Source of the DNA: a bacterium UBP6_UBA1196
Lineage (GTDB): Bacteria > UBP6 > UBA1177
Length of the DNA stretch: 13,362 nt
Direction: 5' to 3'
NCBI GenBank assembly: GCA_002310035.1
Contig: DBYC01000001.1
Span: 1-13,362, forward strand
Position 1 is the stretch's first letter. Each line of letters opens with the position of its first letter. Both the position numbers and the translations under genes were made by a program. Under the pieces are notes generated by a model. The model had not been told where the DNA came from and did no database searches. It worked only from the letters and a program-made list of their open reading frames with translations. Of the stretch, positions 6,672 to 13,362 are shown in pieces.

Positions 6672-7330
6672 CGGAAAAGGAATTCCTGCCCGGAGAAACT
6701 GTAGTTGTCAGAGGCGACATTGTATCGCATCTTTTTCTTATAAAGCGCGGACGCGTCAGGCTTGAGTGCGGCGACGAAAGTTTTTTTCTTTCCGAGAATG
6801 ATTTTTTCGGCGAGGAAGGGTGCTTTTTCGGTAAACATGCGGCTTTTACGGCAACTGTTTGCGAGGAGACATTGCTTGAACTTATGGATTCGTCCGAGGC
6901 TGAGAAATTTTTCAGTGAAAACGGCGATAAAGCTTTTTCTCTGTTTATTAAAAATTCGGCGCGGGCGAACGACAGGACTGAGCCGCTCGCTCTTCTGAGT
7001 CCGCTTCATATCAGGCTTATTGCCGGACTTCTGCCGTATGTTGTGGAGAAAGATGGAGAAAATCCGGAATACGAAGCGGGGATAGATGCCGGAACTTTGG
7101 CCGAACAGCTTGAACTTACGGAAGAGAAACTCGCGGATCTGCTCAGATTTTCCGGGATTTTCGGCTATGTTTCGTTCGACGGCGGGAAAATTATGACTTG
7201 CGGAAAGGAGAAGTTGCTTTCTCTTTTCAAAGAATATAACAGAGAAAGGATCTTCGCCGGTGTAAAAGGCGAAAACGGGCTTGGAATGTTTTCTTTTTTA
7301 AGTGTTGTTAACGCAAAAGACAATATATAA
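6668..7330 (+). CDS. Cyclic nucleotide-binding-like (Crp/Fnr-type) regulator with divergent C terminus
   Basis: This 220-residue protein begins with a cNMP-binding beta-roll (about 5-95): FLPGETVVVRGDIVSHLFLI, RGRVRL, and FFGEEGCFFG in the position of the phosphate-binding cassette. In E. coli CRP this cassette holds Arg82 and Ser83, which contact cAMP phosphate; here the aligned stretch (GKHAAFTATV) has no arginine, so classical cAMP binding is doubtful. There is no cysteine set for an FNR iron-sulfur cluster. A dimer-helix-like stretch follows, then a probable winged helix (about 138-190: AGTLAEQLELTEEKLADLLRFSG then GYVSFDGGKIM). It resembles Crp in plan but is too divergent to name a subfamily. 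The start ATG overlaps the stop of the DtxR-type gene, so the two regulators are probably made together. Its ligand and targets are unknown; a non-DNA-binding sensor is an alternative. Confidence 0.75.
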   Translation: MTEKEFLPGETVVVRGDIVSHLFLIKRGRVRLECGDESFFLSENDFFGEEGCFFGKHAAFTATVCEETLLELMDSSEAEKFFSENGDKAFSLFIKNSARANDRTEPLALLSPLHIRLIAGLLPYVVEKDGENPEYEAGIDAGTLAEQLELTEEKLADLLRFSGIFGYVSFDGGKIMTCGKEKLLSLFKEYNRERIFAGVKGENGLGMFSFLSVVNAKDNI

Positions 7331-7351
7331 ACTGATGAAAGGGTGGTTGTA

Positions 7352-10300
7352 ATGAAAATTGTATGCTCGCACTGCAATACAAATTATCAGATCGATGATT
7401 CTAGAATTCCAGAAAAGGGACTTCTGGTAAAATGTTCTGTCTGCAAGAACAAATTCAGGGTTTTCAGGGAAAACGGCGGTGAAACCGCTGAAAAATCTGC
7501 TGAACACGAGGAACCGAAAGAGGATAGGCAGGATGTAAACATCGCTTCTTACCATGAGGAGATCGTTGACAATTCAAGGGCTTCCGACGCAAAAGGCGTT
7601 TCGATGAACTCAAGCAACGAGAGCTCGAATTTCAGTATCGCAAACGACCGTTTCGACGATGATGAAGATCTTTTTGCCGATGTGCCTGATTCCAAGCCGA
7701 AAGCTGCCGAAAGCGGAAAATCTTCAGACAATCTTTTCGGGGACGAGGGCGGAGATGACCTTTTCGACGATATTTTCAAGGAAGGAAAAAAAGAGGCAGA
7801 GAAAGACAGCTCGGATGATTTCCTGAAAGAGCTTTTCGGAGAAACTCCGTCACAGTCTAAGGATGTCCAGACTATTTACTTCAGAAACCGTAAAACTGGA
7901 AAAGTTGTCGGTCCTGTCGATGAATCGCAGGTCGATCAGCTTATGATAAACGGTGAGATAACCGAAGACGACGACATCAGTTATGACGGTATAAACTGGA
8001 ATACTTCTGACGATTCGGCCGGTTCAAAAGCTTCGGATGATACGGTGCTCGGTATGGGCGACGACAAACTCGACGACAATTTCGGTACGATCATGTTCGA
8101 GGAAGGGACGATGATCAACAAAGACGAAGCTGCGGCCGAAGAGATAAACATCGACGATTCAGAAGGGGAAAGCAAAGTCGAGCATGTTTATATCCCCGAG
8201 GAATTCAACGATACTTCGGCAGGCGGAACGGCTTATAAAAAAGGCAAAAAGGCAAAACGCGGCGGCAGTTCTGTGGTTTTTTATGTCACGACTTCCGTGG
8301 CTACGCTCGCGATCCTGGCGATCATTATCTGCGGCGCTTACTATTTCTACACTAAACGCAACAATTCGGCTGACATTCTCGACAACATCAGCGAACAGAT
8401 CGCAGTAAACACCGGAACTCTGGCTGATGTCCGCGAGTCTCTGGACAAGGACACGCCGGAAGACTACATAAACAGTATCGGCATTCTGAAACAGTACATA
8501 AAACCTGACGATTCCGCTCCCAGCGCGATCGGTCTCGACGGCCAGATCAAGATGAACCTGTTGATCTCCTATAACAAAAAGATCGAATCAACTGCTTCGA
8601 TAACCGAGAAAATTTCTTCGGCTATGAAGAAAACCCCGGGGAACATCGACCTTGCCAAAGCTATGGCTCTCTGTCTTTACGAAGATAAGAAATATGACGA
8701 GGCGGCCGAAATTCTTAAGCCGTTTACCGACAAGAACGATCAGGAGGTTTTCTATATTCTCGGTCTCCTTGCAACAGGCAAGAACGATCTCGTGAATGCC
8801 GAGAATTTCTTCAATACCGGCTTTATTCAGGGCGGCGGAAAAAGTATAAAAATAATGTATGCCCTTGCGAACATGAAATATCAGAACGGTGACGCGCAGT
8901 CGGCGATGGCTTTCATAAACAGGATCGTTTCGGAATCTCCGAACTACATCAAAGCCTACCTTCTTAAGTCGAAAATTCTTATGAACAACGACAACAAACT
9001 TGCAGAAGCGGCTAAATTCCTTAAAGAAATCGATGTCAATGTCATCGCAAAGGCCGAAAGTTTCCAGAAAGCCGATTACTATCACATGCTTGCAATTATC
9101 GCAAACAGGCGCGGTCTTATGAAAGAGGCGATACAGTATTACGAAAAAGCGGTCGAGATAAATCAGACCGATACCGATGCTATTACGAAAATCGCTGATT
9201 TCTATGTCCAGATCTCTGATTCGACGAAAGCGATGGAATATTATGACATGGCGCTTAAAATCGACCCGAAATATTCGGCGGCGATCATCGGCAAAACCGA
9301 GATCTATGTCCTCCTTTCACAGAAGGAAAAGATCTATCTTGAACTTGCGAAACTTGATCCGAAAACTTTAACGAATCCGCAGCTTCTGGCGAGAGTCGCG
9401 AAAATATATTCGAGAATAGGCGACAAGGCTAAGGCGATAGAATACTACGATCTGGCTATCAAGTCCGATCCTTCCTACATCGAGCCGTATATTGCCAAGG
9501 CGCAGATCCTGCTGCTTGATTTCAACAAGGTAAAAGAACTCGAACAGATCCTGGTCGTTCTTGAGAAACTCGGGAAAGACCGTTATCCGTACCATCTGGT
9601 CAAAGCGATTATCGACCACAAGAACGGCGAGTTCAAAAGCGCTGCAGAACATTTCAGGATCGCCGAGGAAAAGAACACCGTCGGCGACGACAGGGTTTAT
9701 TTCTTCTACGGCGAGTTCCTGAAAGACCAGCAGAAATACGCCGAAGCCACAAAAATGCTTTACAAGGCATATAAAATAGATTCCGCAAACTATGATTACA
9801 TGCAGTCTTATGTCGACAGTCTTGAAAAAGAACATAACTGGTCAGGTGTCATAGCGATGCTGGAATCAAAGACTTTTGTCGAAAGAAGAATGTATAAAAG
9901 CTACACTTCGCTGGCTAATGCATTCCTGCATGTCAAAAACTACGAAAAGGCTCTTTCGGCTGTAAACCATGCGCTTGAACTCACTTCCCAGAGTACATAT
10001 ACCTATTATCTCAAGGCGAAGATCCTTTATGCAATGGGGCGTTACGCCGATGCGGAAAAGGACATCGACACCGCTGTCATGCTCGATATGAAGAATTTCG
10101 ACAATTACATGCTTTATGCGAGAGTCCTCTCGAAACGCGGAGACTACAAAGGCGCGGTCGAAAAAATCGAGGCGGCCGAGAAAATAGATCCGCATGACCA
10201 GGATCTTCTGCTTATGAAAGGTGTCATTTACAAAAATCTTGACGACTACAGAAACGCTCTCAAGTATTTCAACAGAGTTACGAACAAATCGCTGAAACGC

Positions 10301-10822
10301 GAGGCTTACCTCGAGATCGGCGAAAGCTATCTCCAGCTCGGCAAACGCAAAGAGGCGATGGAATACCTGAAAAAAGCCGAAAAATCCGGTAATCGTGCCG
10401 CTGAAAAGCTGATCGCTGATATGCTTTACGAGGACGGCAAGATCGACAAAGCGATAACATATTACAAAAAAGTTCTCAATCACGACAAGAACGACATCGA
10501 AGCGATGCGTCAGCTCGGTTACATTTATAAAGAACGCGAGGAACTGGGAAAAGCTCTTTCTTATTTCAGACGCTATCTCAAAAAAGTTACCGATTACAAC
10601 GAAAAGAAAATGATAGAGAACGAAGTCTACTACATTCAGCAGAATATGCCCAAAAACAGCCATTCCGGATCAGAACAGAGGGTAGAGCAGCAGCCTGCGG
10701 GGAATGTAGACGAAGAAGATGATGAAGAGGAAGAAAAAGAGAACCCGAAAGAGAAAAAAGAACAGGAAAAAGAAGAGGTCGTCGAAGAAAAGGCTGAAAA
10801 AGAGGAAGGCGGGGAAGAATAA
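7352..10822 (+). CDS. Giant zinc ribbon-GYF-transmembrane-TPR protein
   Basis: This 1156-residue protein has, in order: an MJ0042-type zinc ribbon with Cys5, Cys8, Cys28 and Cys31; a long acidic, probably disordered linker (about 40-170); a GYF-type domain (about 173-225, YFRNRKTGKVVGPVDESQV and DGINW); a second acidic linker; the basic stretch KKGKKAKR (296-303); one membrane helix (308-333); a TPR array (about 430-1100, at least a dozen recognisable repeats of the AIEYYDLAIKSDP kind); and a Glu/Lys-rich tail. The basic residues before the helix predict N-in, C-out, so the ribbon and GYF should be cytoplasmic and the TPRs periplasmic. The N-terminal order matches the myxobacterial gliding protein GltJ/AgmX, whose periplasmic part is TonB-like instead. 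Function is unknown; a scaffold linking cytoplasmic signals to envelope proteins is inferred. The ATG at 7352 follows AAGGGTGG; an in-frame GTG at 7343 lies within that ribosome site. The gene reaches coaD by a TAATG overlap. Confidence 0.88.
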   Translation: MKIVCSHCNTNYQIDDSRIPEKGLLVKCSVCKNKFRVFRENGGETAEKSAEHEEPKEDRQDVNIASYHEEIVDNSRASDAKGVSMNSSNESSNFSIANDRFDDDEDLFADVPDSKPKAAESGKSSDNLFGDEGGDDLFDDIFKEGKKEAEKDSSDDFLKELFGETPSQSKDVQTIYFRNRKTGKVVGPVDESQVDQLMINGEITEDDDISYDGINWNTSDDSAGSKASDDTVLGMGDDKLDDNFGTIMFEEGTMINKDEAAAEEINIDDSEGESKVEHVYIPEEFNDTSAGGTAYKKGKKAKRGGSSVVFYVTTSVATLAILAIIICGAYYFYTKRNNSADILDNISEQIAVNTGTLADVRESLDKDTPEDYINSIGILKQYIKPDDSAPSAIGLDGQIKMNLLISYNKKIESTASITEKISSAMKKTPGNIDLAKAMALCLYEDKKYDEAAEILKPFTDKNDQEVFYILGLLATGKNDLVNAENFFNTGFIQGGGKSIKIMYALANMKYQNGDAQSAMAFINRIVSESPNYIKAYLLKSKILMNNDNKLAEAAKFLKEIDVNVIAKAESFQKADYYHMLAIIANRRGLMKEAIQYYEKAVEINQTDTDAITKIADFYVQISDSTKAMEYYDMALKIDPKYSAAIIGKTEIYVLLSQKEKIYLELAKLDPKTLTNPQLLARVAKIYSRIGDKAKAIEYYDLAIKSDPSYIEPYIAKAQILLLDFNKVKELEQILVVLEKLGKDRYPYHLVKAIIDHKNGEFKSAAEHFRIAEEKNTVGDDRVYFFYGEFLKDQQKYAEATKMLYKAYKIDSANYDYMQSYVDSLEKEHNWSGVIAMLESKTFVERRMYKSYTSLANAFLHVKNYEKALSAVNHALELTSQSTYTYYLKAKILYAMGRYADAEKDIDTAVMLDMKNFDNYMLYARVLSKRGDYKGAVEKIEAAEKIDPHDQDLLLMKGVIYKNLDDYRNALKYFNRVTNKSLKREAYLEIGESYLQLGKRKEAMEYLKKAEKSGNRAAEKLIADMLYEDGKIDKAITYYKKVLNHDKNDIEAMRQLGYIYKEREELGKALSYFRRYLKKVTDYNEKKMIENEVYYIQQNMPKNSHSGSEQRVEQQPAGNVDEEDDEEEEKENPKEKKEQEKEEVVEEKAEKEEGGEE

Positions 10823-11310
10823 TGACGAAAACCGCGATCTATCCCGGAAGTTTCGACCCCTTTACTCTGGGACATCTTGACATTGTGAACCGTGCCAGAA
10901 CTATTTTCGACAAAATATATATTGCGATAGGGGAAAACAGGAGCAAGTCGAACCTTTTCACGCCGAAGGAGCGCAAGCTGCAGATCGAAGAGATCTTCAG
11001 AGACGATCCCGCGATAACGGTGATGATTTTCAGCGATCTGCTGGTCGATTTTGCCCGTCAGGTAAATGTTTTTACCGTGATACGCGGTCTGCGGGCGGTT
11101 TCTGATTTTGAATACGAATTCCAGATGGCTTCAACGAACCGTGCGATGGAACCGGTGATCGAATCGGTCTTCTTTATGACATCCGATAAATATTCGTTTC
11201 TGTCGTCAAGCATAGTCAAGGAGATCGCTTCGAAAAACGGAAGCTATCTTTCCCATTTCGTCACTCCGAATATAGAGAAGGCTTTGCGCGAAAAATTCAG
11301 ATTTGTATGA
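10822..11310 (+). CDS. coaD: Phosphopantetheine adenylyltransferase
   Basis: CoaD transfers AMP from ATP to 4'-phosphopantetheine, making dephospho-CoA and pyrophosphate, the penultimate step of coenzyme A synthesis, in the cytoplasm. The 162-residue length is typical. The nucleotidyltransferase signature GSFDPFTLGH places the T-x-G-H motif at Thr15, Gly17 and His18. Lys42, the RGLR motif (88-91), the EYEFQMA stretch, and SSSIVKE (128-134), which contacts the ATP phosphates, are all present. The ATG at 10822 shares its A with the TAA stop of the TPR gene, and its ribosome site (GGGGAAG, 10811-10817) lies inside the last codons of that gene. With coaBC a few genes upstream in the same run, three of the late CoA steps are co-located. 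The gene looks complete and ordinary. Confidence 0.97.
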   Translation: MTKTAIYPGSFDPFTLGHLDIVNRARTIFDKIYIAIGENRSKSNLFTPKERKLQIEEIFRDDPAITVMIFSDLLVDFARQVNVFTVIRGLRAVSDFEYEFQMASTNRAMEPVIESVFFMTSDKYSFLSSSIVKEIASKNGSYLSHFVTPNIEKALREKFRFV

Positions 11311-11333
11311 GTGTTAAATTACCGGAGCCGTAG

Positions 11334-12905
11334 ATGGACAGTGATAAAAAACAGATCGTTTCGTTTCTGGTTTTTGCTTTTGTCATTCTGACAGTCGTTT
11401 TCATAGTACTTTTGCACAGAACAAGCAAAAACGAACAGGCGGCCGCCGAAAAATCTGACCAAGTTGGAAAAAGCGAGGAACAGAAACCTGCGGAGCAACC
11501 GAAACAACAAAAACCCGCTGTAAAGACCTCCCCTGAGACATCTCCGAAACCATCGGAAACGGCTGATGAGAAACACCGCAAAAACGCCGAAATGCGTGAA
11601 AACGAGGAGACAGTCGGCGACGCGACACCTGAATCGACTCCGTCAGAGCCGCAGAAAGAGGCCGAAGATATCGAATCTGCCGAAATTGCAGGAGGAGTCG
11701 ATGTCGAAGTTGTGAAGGACAAAGATGCGACAGCTGATTCGGAAGGTTTCCTTCACGGCAAGATCCTTCCTAAGAAAGGAATAGAAGAGGCTTTGCTCAA
11801 AGTTCCGGGACTCCAGCTCAAACATGCGATGGAAATAAGCAACGCTATCAGATACGATGTCGATCTCACGCAGATAAAGGCAGGGGAAGACTTCAAAGTG
11901 AAGTTCGACAAGGAGGGCAATGTCGAAGAATTCGTCTATTATCCCGACATCGTCACTTTCCATATTCTGAAGCGGGATCCGGTCGAGAAAAAACTTAAAT
12001 ACACGGCAAAAATCCTGCCGACAGAGCGCAGGTTCAGGATAATCGAGGGCAGAATCGACTCGACTCTCAACGAATCTCTTGTCAAAAGGGACGATGTCAC
12101 TAGAAACATCCGAGCCGTCACGGTCGGGATTCTTGAATGCATCGTAAGTTTCAGCACCGACGCGAGAAAAGGCGACGAATACAGGATCTTGGTCGAGGAC
12201 AGATACTACAAAGGTGAAATGGTGCCGGGTTCGAAGGTGCTTTACGCTTCATACCGCGGCAAACAGGCAGGTTTCAGCGAGGCTTTCCGCTATGAGGATG
12301 AAGATCCAAAATCGGCTTTCAACGCGCATTATACCGACAAAGGAAAGGCTTTGATCCCAAGCGCGATGAGGCTTCCTCTCGACACGATCCGTGTTACGAG
12401 CCCGTTTGGTGTCCGCCGTCACCCGATAACCGGAAAAATGGTCACTCACCACGGTGTCGACTACGGCGCGCCAGTCGGAACTCCGGTTTATGCTGTCGCT
12501 CCCGGCAAAGTCATCGAAGTCAAGCAGACTCCGCTCGGCGGCAAGCAGGTAACGATAAACCATGCCGACAACACGAAAACATACTATCTCCATCTGAGCG
12601 CGTTCAATGTCAGTGTAGGAACTGCGGTTTCTGCGCGTCAGAGGATCGCTTCGGTAGGAAACACCGGAAGAAGCACAGGCCCGCATCTTCATTTAGGCAT
12701 CAAAGATCCGAAGGGAAACTGGCTCAATCCGCTGAAAGTAAAGATGATCGCGACTCCGCAGCTTGACAGCAAGCGTATGCCGCGCTTCAAAAACCAGATG
12801 AAGGAAATCCTTTCTCTTCTCGAAAACACCGCCCAGTATCAGGAATGGGTCCGCAAATACGATGAAGGACCGCAGCCCGGCGACTTTTACCAGCAGTATA
12901 AATAA
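11334..12905 (+). CDS. Membrane-anchored M23 (LytM/MepM-like) peptidoglycan endopeptidase
   Basis: This 523-residue protein has an N-terminal membrane anchor (about 8-27), a Pro/Glu/Lys-rich flexible linker to about residue 135, a MepM/Csd3-like regulatory domain (about 140-345, starting KILPKKGIEEALLKVPGL and including GKQAGFSEAFRY), and a C-terminal M23 peptidase domain (about 350-470). The zinc ligands His372 and Asp376 in HHGVDYG and His453 in HLHLG are present, as are the catalytic histidines His420 (YLHLS) and His451, so it should be active. Family members cut peptide cross-links in the periplasm to allow wall growth or division. The regulatory domain may occlude the active site, as reported for Csd3 relatives; that is inference here. 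The ATG at 11334 follows GGAG at 11324-11327, 23 bp after coaD. It is the last gene of the run; a terminator-like hairpin overlaps its end. Confidence 0.92.
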   Translation: MDSDKKQIVSFLVFAFVILTVVFIVLLHRTSKNEQAAAEKSDQVGKSEEQKPAEQPKQQKPAVKTSPETSPKPSETADEKHRKNAEMRENEETVGDATPESTPSEPQKEAEDIESAEIAGGVDVEVVKDKDATADSEGFLHGKILPKKGIEEALLKVPGLQLKHAMEISNAIRYDVDLTQIKAGEDFKVKFDKEGNVEEFVYYPDIVTFHILKRDPVEKKLKYTAKILPTERRFRIIEGRIDSTLNESLVKRDDVTRNIRAVTVGILECIVSFSTDARKGDEYRILVEDRYYKGEMVPGSKVLYASYRGKQAGFSEAFRYEDEDPKSAFNAHYTDKGKALIPSAMRLPLDTIRVTSPFGVRRHPITGKMVTHHGVDYGAPVGTPVYAVAPGKVIEVKQTPLGGKQVTINHADNTKTYYLHLSAFNVSVGTAVSARQRIASVGNTGRSTGPHLHLGIKDPKGNWLNPLKVKMIATPQLDSKRMPRFKNQMKEILSLLENTAQYQEWVRKYDEGPQPGDFYQQYK

Positions 12906-12930
12906 AAAAGATTCGCTCTGGACAGCGAAG
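12901..12930 (-). terminator. Intrinsic terminator for the flavodoxin gene, perhaps bidirectional
   Basis: On the minus strand TTCGCT (12924-12929) and AGCGAA (12912-12917) pair around a six-base loop and are followed by TCTTTTTTATT (12901-12911). The T-tract covers the stop codon of the M23 gene, 82 bases past the flavodoxin stop. On the plus strand AAAAAAG (12904-12910) could also pair with CTTTTTT (12947-12953) around this hairpin, so it may stop transcription from both sides. Confidence 0.6.
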
Positions 12931-12967
12931 CCGTGAAAAAAATCTGCTTTTTTAATATGAAAAAGAC

Positions 12968-13003
12968 GACATAATGTCAAAATAAGAAAGCCGACATGGT
13001 GTC
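12968..13003. repeat. Two direct copies of a small GACAT/TGTC palindrome
   Basis: GACATAATGTC (12968-12978) and GACATGGTGTC (12993-13003) match at 9 of 11 bases, and both are followed by A. Each is itself palindromic or nearly so, and the starts are 25 bp apart. They lie between the convergent M23 and flavodoxin genes. Paired operators or remnants of a mobile element end are both possible. Confidence 0.4.
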
Positions 13004-13011
13004 ATTTAATT

Positions 13012-13362
13012 TCAGAACTGTTCAGCCCACTTTGAGAGTTCGGCTTTGTCTATCCTGCCGTTGAGCAGCTTTCCTTCGATGATCTGAGCTTTCGGTGCGC
13101 TCGGCTGAAGTTCTTTCACGGTGTTTCCAAATCCGCTTCCGCCGCTCGTTGCGAAGACGACCACTTTCTTTCCGGTGAAGTCATAGCTTTCAAGGAAGGA
13201 GTTGATGATGTGCGGCGCGACATACCACCAGATCGGGAAACCGATGAAAATCACGTCGTAATCAGCGATTTTGGCGTTTTTGTCGGCAAGTTTCGGACGG
13301 CTTTTCTTGTCTGCCATTTCAACGCTTGAGCGGGAAGATTTGTCTCTCCAGTCGAGATCGTT
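13012..13362 (-). CDS. Flavodoxin family protein, C-terminal part
   Basis: This is the last 116 codons of a flavodoxin-fold protein that runs off the right edge. Reading continues without a stop through the window end: DLDWRDKSSRSSVEM precedes the internal Met at 13315-13317, so that Met is not the start. Family motifs include SRPKLADK, the strand YDVIFIGFPIWWYVAPHIINSF that lines the FMN site, VVVFATSGGSGFG (the loop near the flavin ring) and a C-terminal helix with LSKWAEQF. These fit the Flavodoxin_4 type of FMN-binding electron carriers or small reductases in the cytoplasm. The N-terminal phosphate-binding loop (T/S-x-T-G-N-T) is outside the window. The partner and redox role cannot be told. 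The gene is convergent with the M23 gene, and a hairpin with a T-run lies 82 bases past its stop. Confidence 0.88.
   Translation of the reverse strand, partial: NDLDWRDKSSRSSVEMADKKSRPKLADKNAKIADYDVIFIGFPIWWYVAPHIINSFLESYDFTGKKVVVFATSGGSGFGNTVKELQPSAPKAQIIEGKLLNGRIDKAELSKWAEQF

Noticed and set aside
9866..10663. A 265-codon open frame on the minus strand opposite the TPR array
   Set aside because: It is the antisense of repetitive helical coding sequence; its Phe/Val/Ile-rich translation is typical of such shadows.
13315..13317. Met codon as the start of the flavodoxin gene
   Set aside because: The frame stays open to the window edge, and the upstream residues DLDWRDKSSRSSVEM continue the flavodoxin family pattern.

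Overview
The window looks like chromosomal sequence from a Gram-negative bacterium of the former deltaproteobacterial kind (Myxococcota or a neighbouring phylum); this placement is inference and tentative. The signs are a large lipoprotein with an Asp/Ser/Thr-rich linker and calcium-binding thrombospondin type 3 repeats, an MJ0042 zinc ribbon joined to a GYF domain, a good sigma-54 promoter, and moderate base composition with many AGA/AGG arginine codons. No transposase, integrase, tRNA, rRNA or CRISPR array is visible, and no gene is frameshifted. No stretch longer than 300 bases lacks a gene.

Layout. The left edge holds the start of purF on the minus strand. It diverges from a 1098-residue lipoprotein gene (284-3580), and two opposed promoters share the intergenic region. 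After a 184-base AT-rich gap with an inverted repeat and a -24/-12 (sigma-54) promoter comes a hisC-like aminotransferase (3765-4895). A 119-base gap then leads to six tightly packed co-directional genes (5015-12905): coaBC, a DtxR-type regulator, a cyclic-nucleotide-binding-like regulator, a giant zinc ribbon-GYF-membrane-TPR protein, coaD, and a membrane-anchored M23 peptidase. The right edge holds the 3' part of a flavodoxin gene on the minus strand, convergent with the peptidase gene; a terminator-like hairpin and two copies of a small palindrome lie between them.

How the genes fit together. The six-gene run looks like one operon: a 17-bp overlap, an ATGA overlap, a TAATG overlap, and gaps of only 21 and 23 bp. 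It joins three of the last steps of coenzyme A synthesis (CoaB, CoaC, CoaD) to two regulators and two envelope proteins. The most unusual gene is the giant TPR protein. Its N-terminal half has the same order (zinc ribbon, acidic linker, GYF, one membrane helix) as the cytoplasmic part of the myxobacterial gliding protein GltJ/AgmX, but it carries a long, probably periplasmic TPR array. The lipoprotein is an unusual chain of a Trz/Atz-like metal hydrolase, thrombospondin type 3 repeats, an OB-like domain, a 16-cysteine segment and a carbohydrate-binding-like jelly roll. Together these suggest an investment in exported and trans-envelope proteins, but the substrate or partner of neither large protein can be read from the sequence.
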